NCBI GenBank assembly: GCA_022709445.1
Contig: JAKLIU010000142.1
Coordinates: 1 to 5,653 of the forward strand
Direction: 5' to 3'
Source: Spirochaetota bacterium
GTDB taxonomy: Bacteria > Spirochaetota > Spirochaetia > Treponematales > UBA12059
DNA: 5,653 bases
Made by a program: the position numbers and the translations under genes. Below, piece after piece: positions 4,931 to 5,653 of the stretch (within the stretch, counting starts at the first letter, position 1; every line of letters starts with the position of its first letter). A model generated the notes under the pieces. That model made no database searches. It was not told the DNA's origin and was given only the letters and a program-made list of their open reading frames with translations.

Positions 4931-5368
4931 ATGAAGCGCATCGCAATCGTACTGTTGATCGCCGTCGTCGCCACCGGCGCCGTCGCCGCCCAGGGCTACT
5001 GGGGAACCACCGCCCCCGCGGCCGCCACCCAGACCCTGGTGAAGATCGAGGGCAAGCTCGCCCTGGTCCAGGGCCATCCCGCCATCGTCGTGAAGGACAA
5101 GACCTACTTCGTGCAGATGCCCCAGCTGGTCTACGGCTTCATCGACGGCCTCGCCGAGGGCGCCACGGTCAAGCTCGAGGGCTACGAGCAGGCCGTCCCC
5201 CTGGCCGCGAACAGCTTCTTCTACCGGGTCACCAAGCTCACCTTCGGGGGCAAGGACTACGACCTGAGCCAGATGGCCGGCGGCATGATGGGCGGCCGGG
5301 GCATGATGGGCGGCGCGGATTCCCGCGGTGGCATGATGGGCGGGCGCGGAGGCCGCGGCGGCCGGTAA
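4931..5368 (+). CDS. Small exported protein with Met/Gly/Arg-rich C-terminal tail, function unknown
   Basis: The predicted protein has 145 residues. It opens with a clear signal peptide: MKR, a hydrophobic core (about 4-15), then GAVAA before QGYW, with likely signal peptidase I cleavage after A19 or A20, so it should be periplasmic or outer-envelope. There is no lipobox cysteine. Residues 34-112 alternate short beta-strand-like segments with glycine turns (VKIEGKLALVQGHPAIV, KTYFVQMP, GATVKLEGYE), which suggests a small beta-barrel or OB-like fold; this is inference. The tail from 116 is low-complexity, with MMGG three times plus RG/GGR units, and is basic and methionine-rich. Such tails can bind soft metals such as Cu(I) or interact with nucleic acid or surfaces, but nothing here proves it. 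It is a single-gene unit with its own promoter, strong ribosome site and terminator, which suggests high expression. Confidence 0.88.
   Translation: MKRIAIVLLIAVVATGAVAAQGYWGTTAPAAATQTLVKIEGKLALVQGHPAIVVKDKTYFVQMPQLVYGFIDGLAEGATVKLEGYEQAVPLAANSFFYRVTKLTFGGKDYDLSQMAGGMMGGRGMMGGADSRGGMMGGRGGRGGR
5282..5343 (+). repeat. In-frame direct repeats GGCATGATGGGCGG (three copies)
   Basis: Identical 14-base units begin at 5282, 5300 and 5330, spaced 18 and 30 bases apart, both multiples of three. They encode the repeated GMMGG units of the exported protein's tail. Exact identity at the DNA level suggests recent duplication and a tract that may vary in copy number between strains. Confidence 0.8.
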
Positions 5369-5390
5369 GCGGCAGAGCGCCATGACGATG

Positions 5391-5432
5391 ACGGGGTCGC
5401 CCCGGCCGATGGCCGGAGACGGCCCCGTTTTT
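5391..5432 (+). terminator. Rho-independent terminator of the exported-protein gene
   Basis: ACGGGGTCG (5391-5399) pairs with CGGCCCCGT (5420-5428) with one G-U pair. After a small internal mismatch, CCGGCC (5402-5407) pairs with GGCCGG (5411-5416) around a GAT loop. Five T (5428-5432) follow directly. The hairpin is very strong and lies 22 bp after the stop codon. There is no T-run on the other side, so it should work only for the plus strand, although the minus-strand gene ends right beside it. Confidence 0.88.
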
Positions 5433-5653
5433 CATGCCCGGCCGGCGGATGCGTCGACAGGGGGCCGGGAACGGGTCCGGCGGCGGAACAGCCGGGCCAT
5501 CAGCCGGTCCAGGCCCAGCATCGCGTATCCCAGCGCCAGGAAACCCGCTCCAAGCAACGCGACGTTCCGGATCATGGGCCATGCGCCGATGATGTCCGGA
5601 TCCATGAAACCGTAGGGATAGCGCACCGGCTCCGCGCCGAATCCACGCAGGGG
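5432..5653 (-). CDS. C-terminal end of a membrane protein (5' partial), unknown function
   Basis: The last 73 residues of a minus-strand gene are visible. The frame is open to the right edge, and the GTG at 5626 is probably an internal valine rather than a start. The visible part reads GAEPVRYPYGFMDP, then GAWPMIRN, then one hydrophobic helix (VALLGAGFLALGYAMLGL) and a short basic tail (RLFRRRTRSRPP) ending in SAGRA. A proline-containing segment with a GxWP motif before a final helix recalls the C-terminus of the YwaF/TIGR02206 group of integral membrane proteins, but that is a weak resemblance. The basic tail after the helix predicts a cytoplasmic C-terminus by the positive-inside rule. It converges with the exported-protein gene, and its stop overlaps the end of that gene's terminator T-run. 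Confidence 0.6.
   Translation of the reverse strand, partial: PLRGFGAEPVRYPYGFMDPDIIGAWPMIRNVALLGAGFLALGYAMLGLDRLMARLFRRRTRSRPPVDASAGRA

Noticed and set aside
5282..5343. CRISPR-like or regulatory repeat array at the spaced GGCATGATGGGCGG units
   Set aside because: The units are short, unevenly spaced in multiples of three, and lie inside a coding frame, where they encode a repetitive protein tail.

Overview
The window is GC-rich DNA from a bacterium, most likely a GC-rich member of the Spirochaetota. The main evidence is the chemoreceptor fragment at the left edge. Its stretches around the signalling hairpin (a run like SSAVEQM.SSIRSV before it, and MREQAEGGTQVLQAVRDIN and MATGADEIN after it) read like the receptors of Treponema and Spirochaeta as I remember them. 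The small exported protein at the right has a similar feel. The assignment comes from recall of family patterns, not from a search.

Layout, left to right: (1) 2-880 (+), C-terminal signalling part of a methyl-accepting chemotaxis protein, cut by the window edge. (2) 899-1909 (-), a complete PyrC-type dihydroorotase, convergent with the receptor across only 18 bp. Just upstream of it on the same strand, 1937-2071, is a 44-codon gene of unknown function with a good ribosome binding site. The two probably form a small operon driven by a promoter near 2115-2143. (3) 2241-3164 (+), a cation diffusion facilitator metal exporter, divergent from the pyrC operon. Its promoter places the transcription start on or next to the ATG, so its mRNA may be leaderless. 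(4) 3224-4672 (+), a seven-helix membrane sensor histidine kinase with no response regulator beside it, preceded by a 9-bp inverted repeat and a promoter-like stretch. (5) 4673-4930, a noncoding stretch with a T-tract, a GC-rich hairpin, a good sigma-54 promoter match and a leader hairpin. It feeds (6) 4931-5368 (+), a small exported protein with a Met/Gly/Arg-rich tail, closed by a strong intrinsic terminator at 5391-5432. (7) 5432-5653 (-), the C-terminal end of a membrane protein running in from the right edge.

The genes do not form one obvious pathway. They look like separate chromosomal transcription units: chemotaxis, pyrimidine synthesis, metal export, signalling and envelope. I see no mobile element, CRISPR array, tRNA, rRNA, phage gene or defence system, and nothing that amounts to a new multi-gene system. 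The points most worth a second look are the small gene ahead of pyrC, the possible leaderless start and altered metal site of the exporter, and the sigma-54-type promoter with leader hairpin in front of the Met-rich exported protein. Long open frames antisense to or overlapping these genes are by-products of the GC-rich composition and are not annotated.
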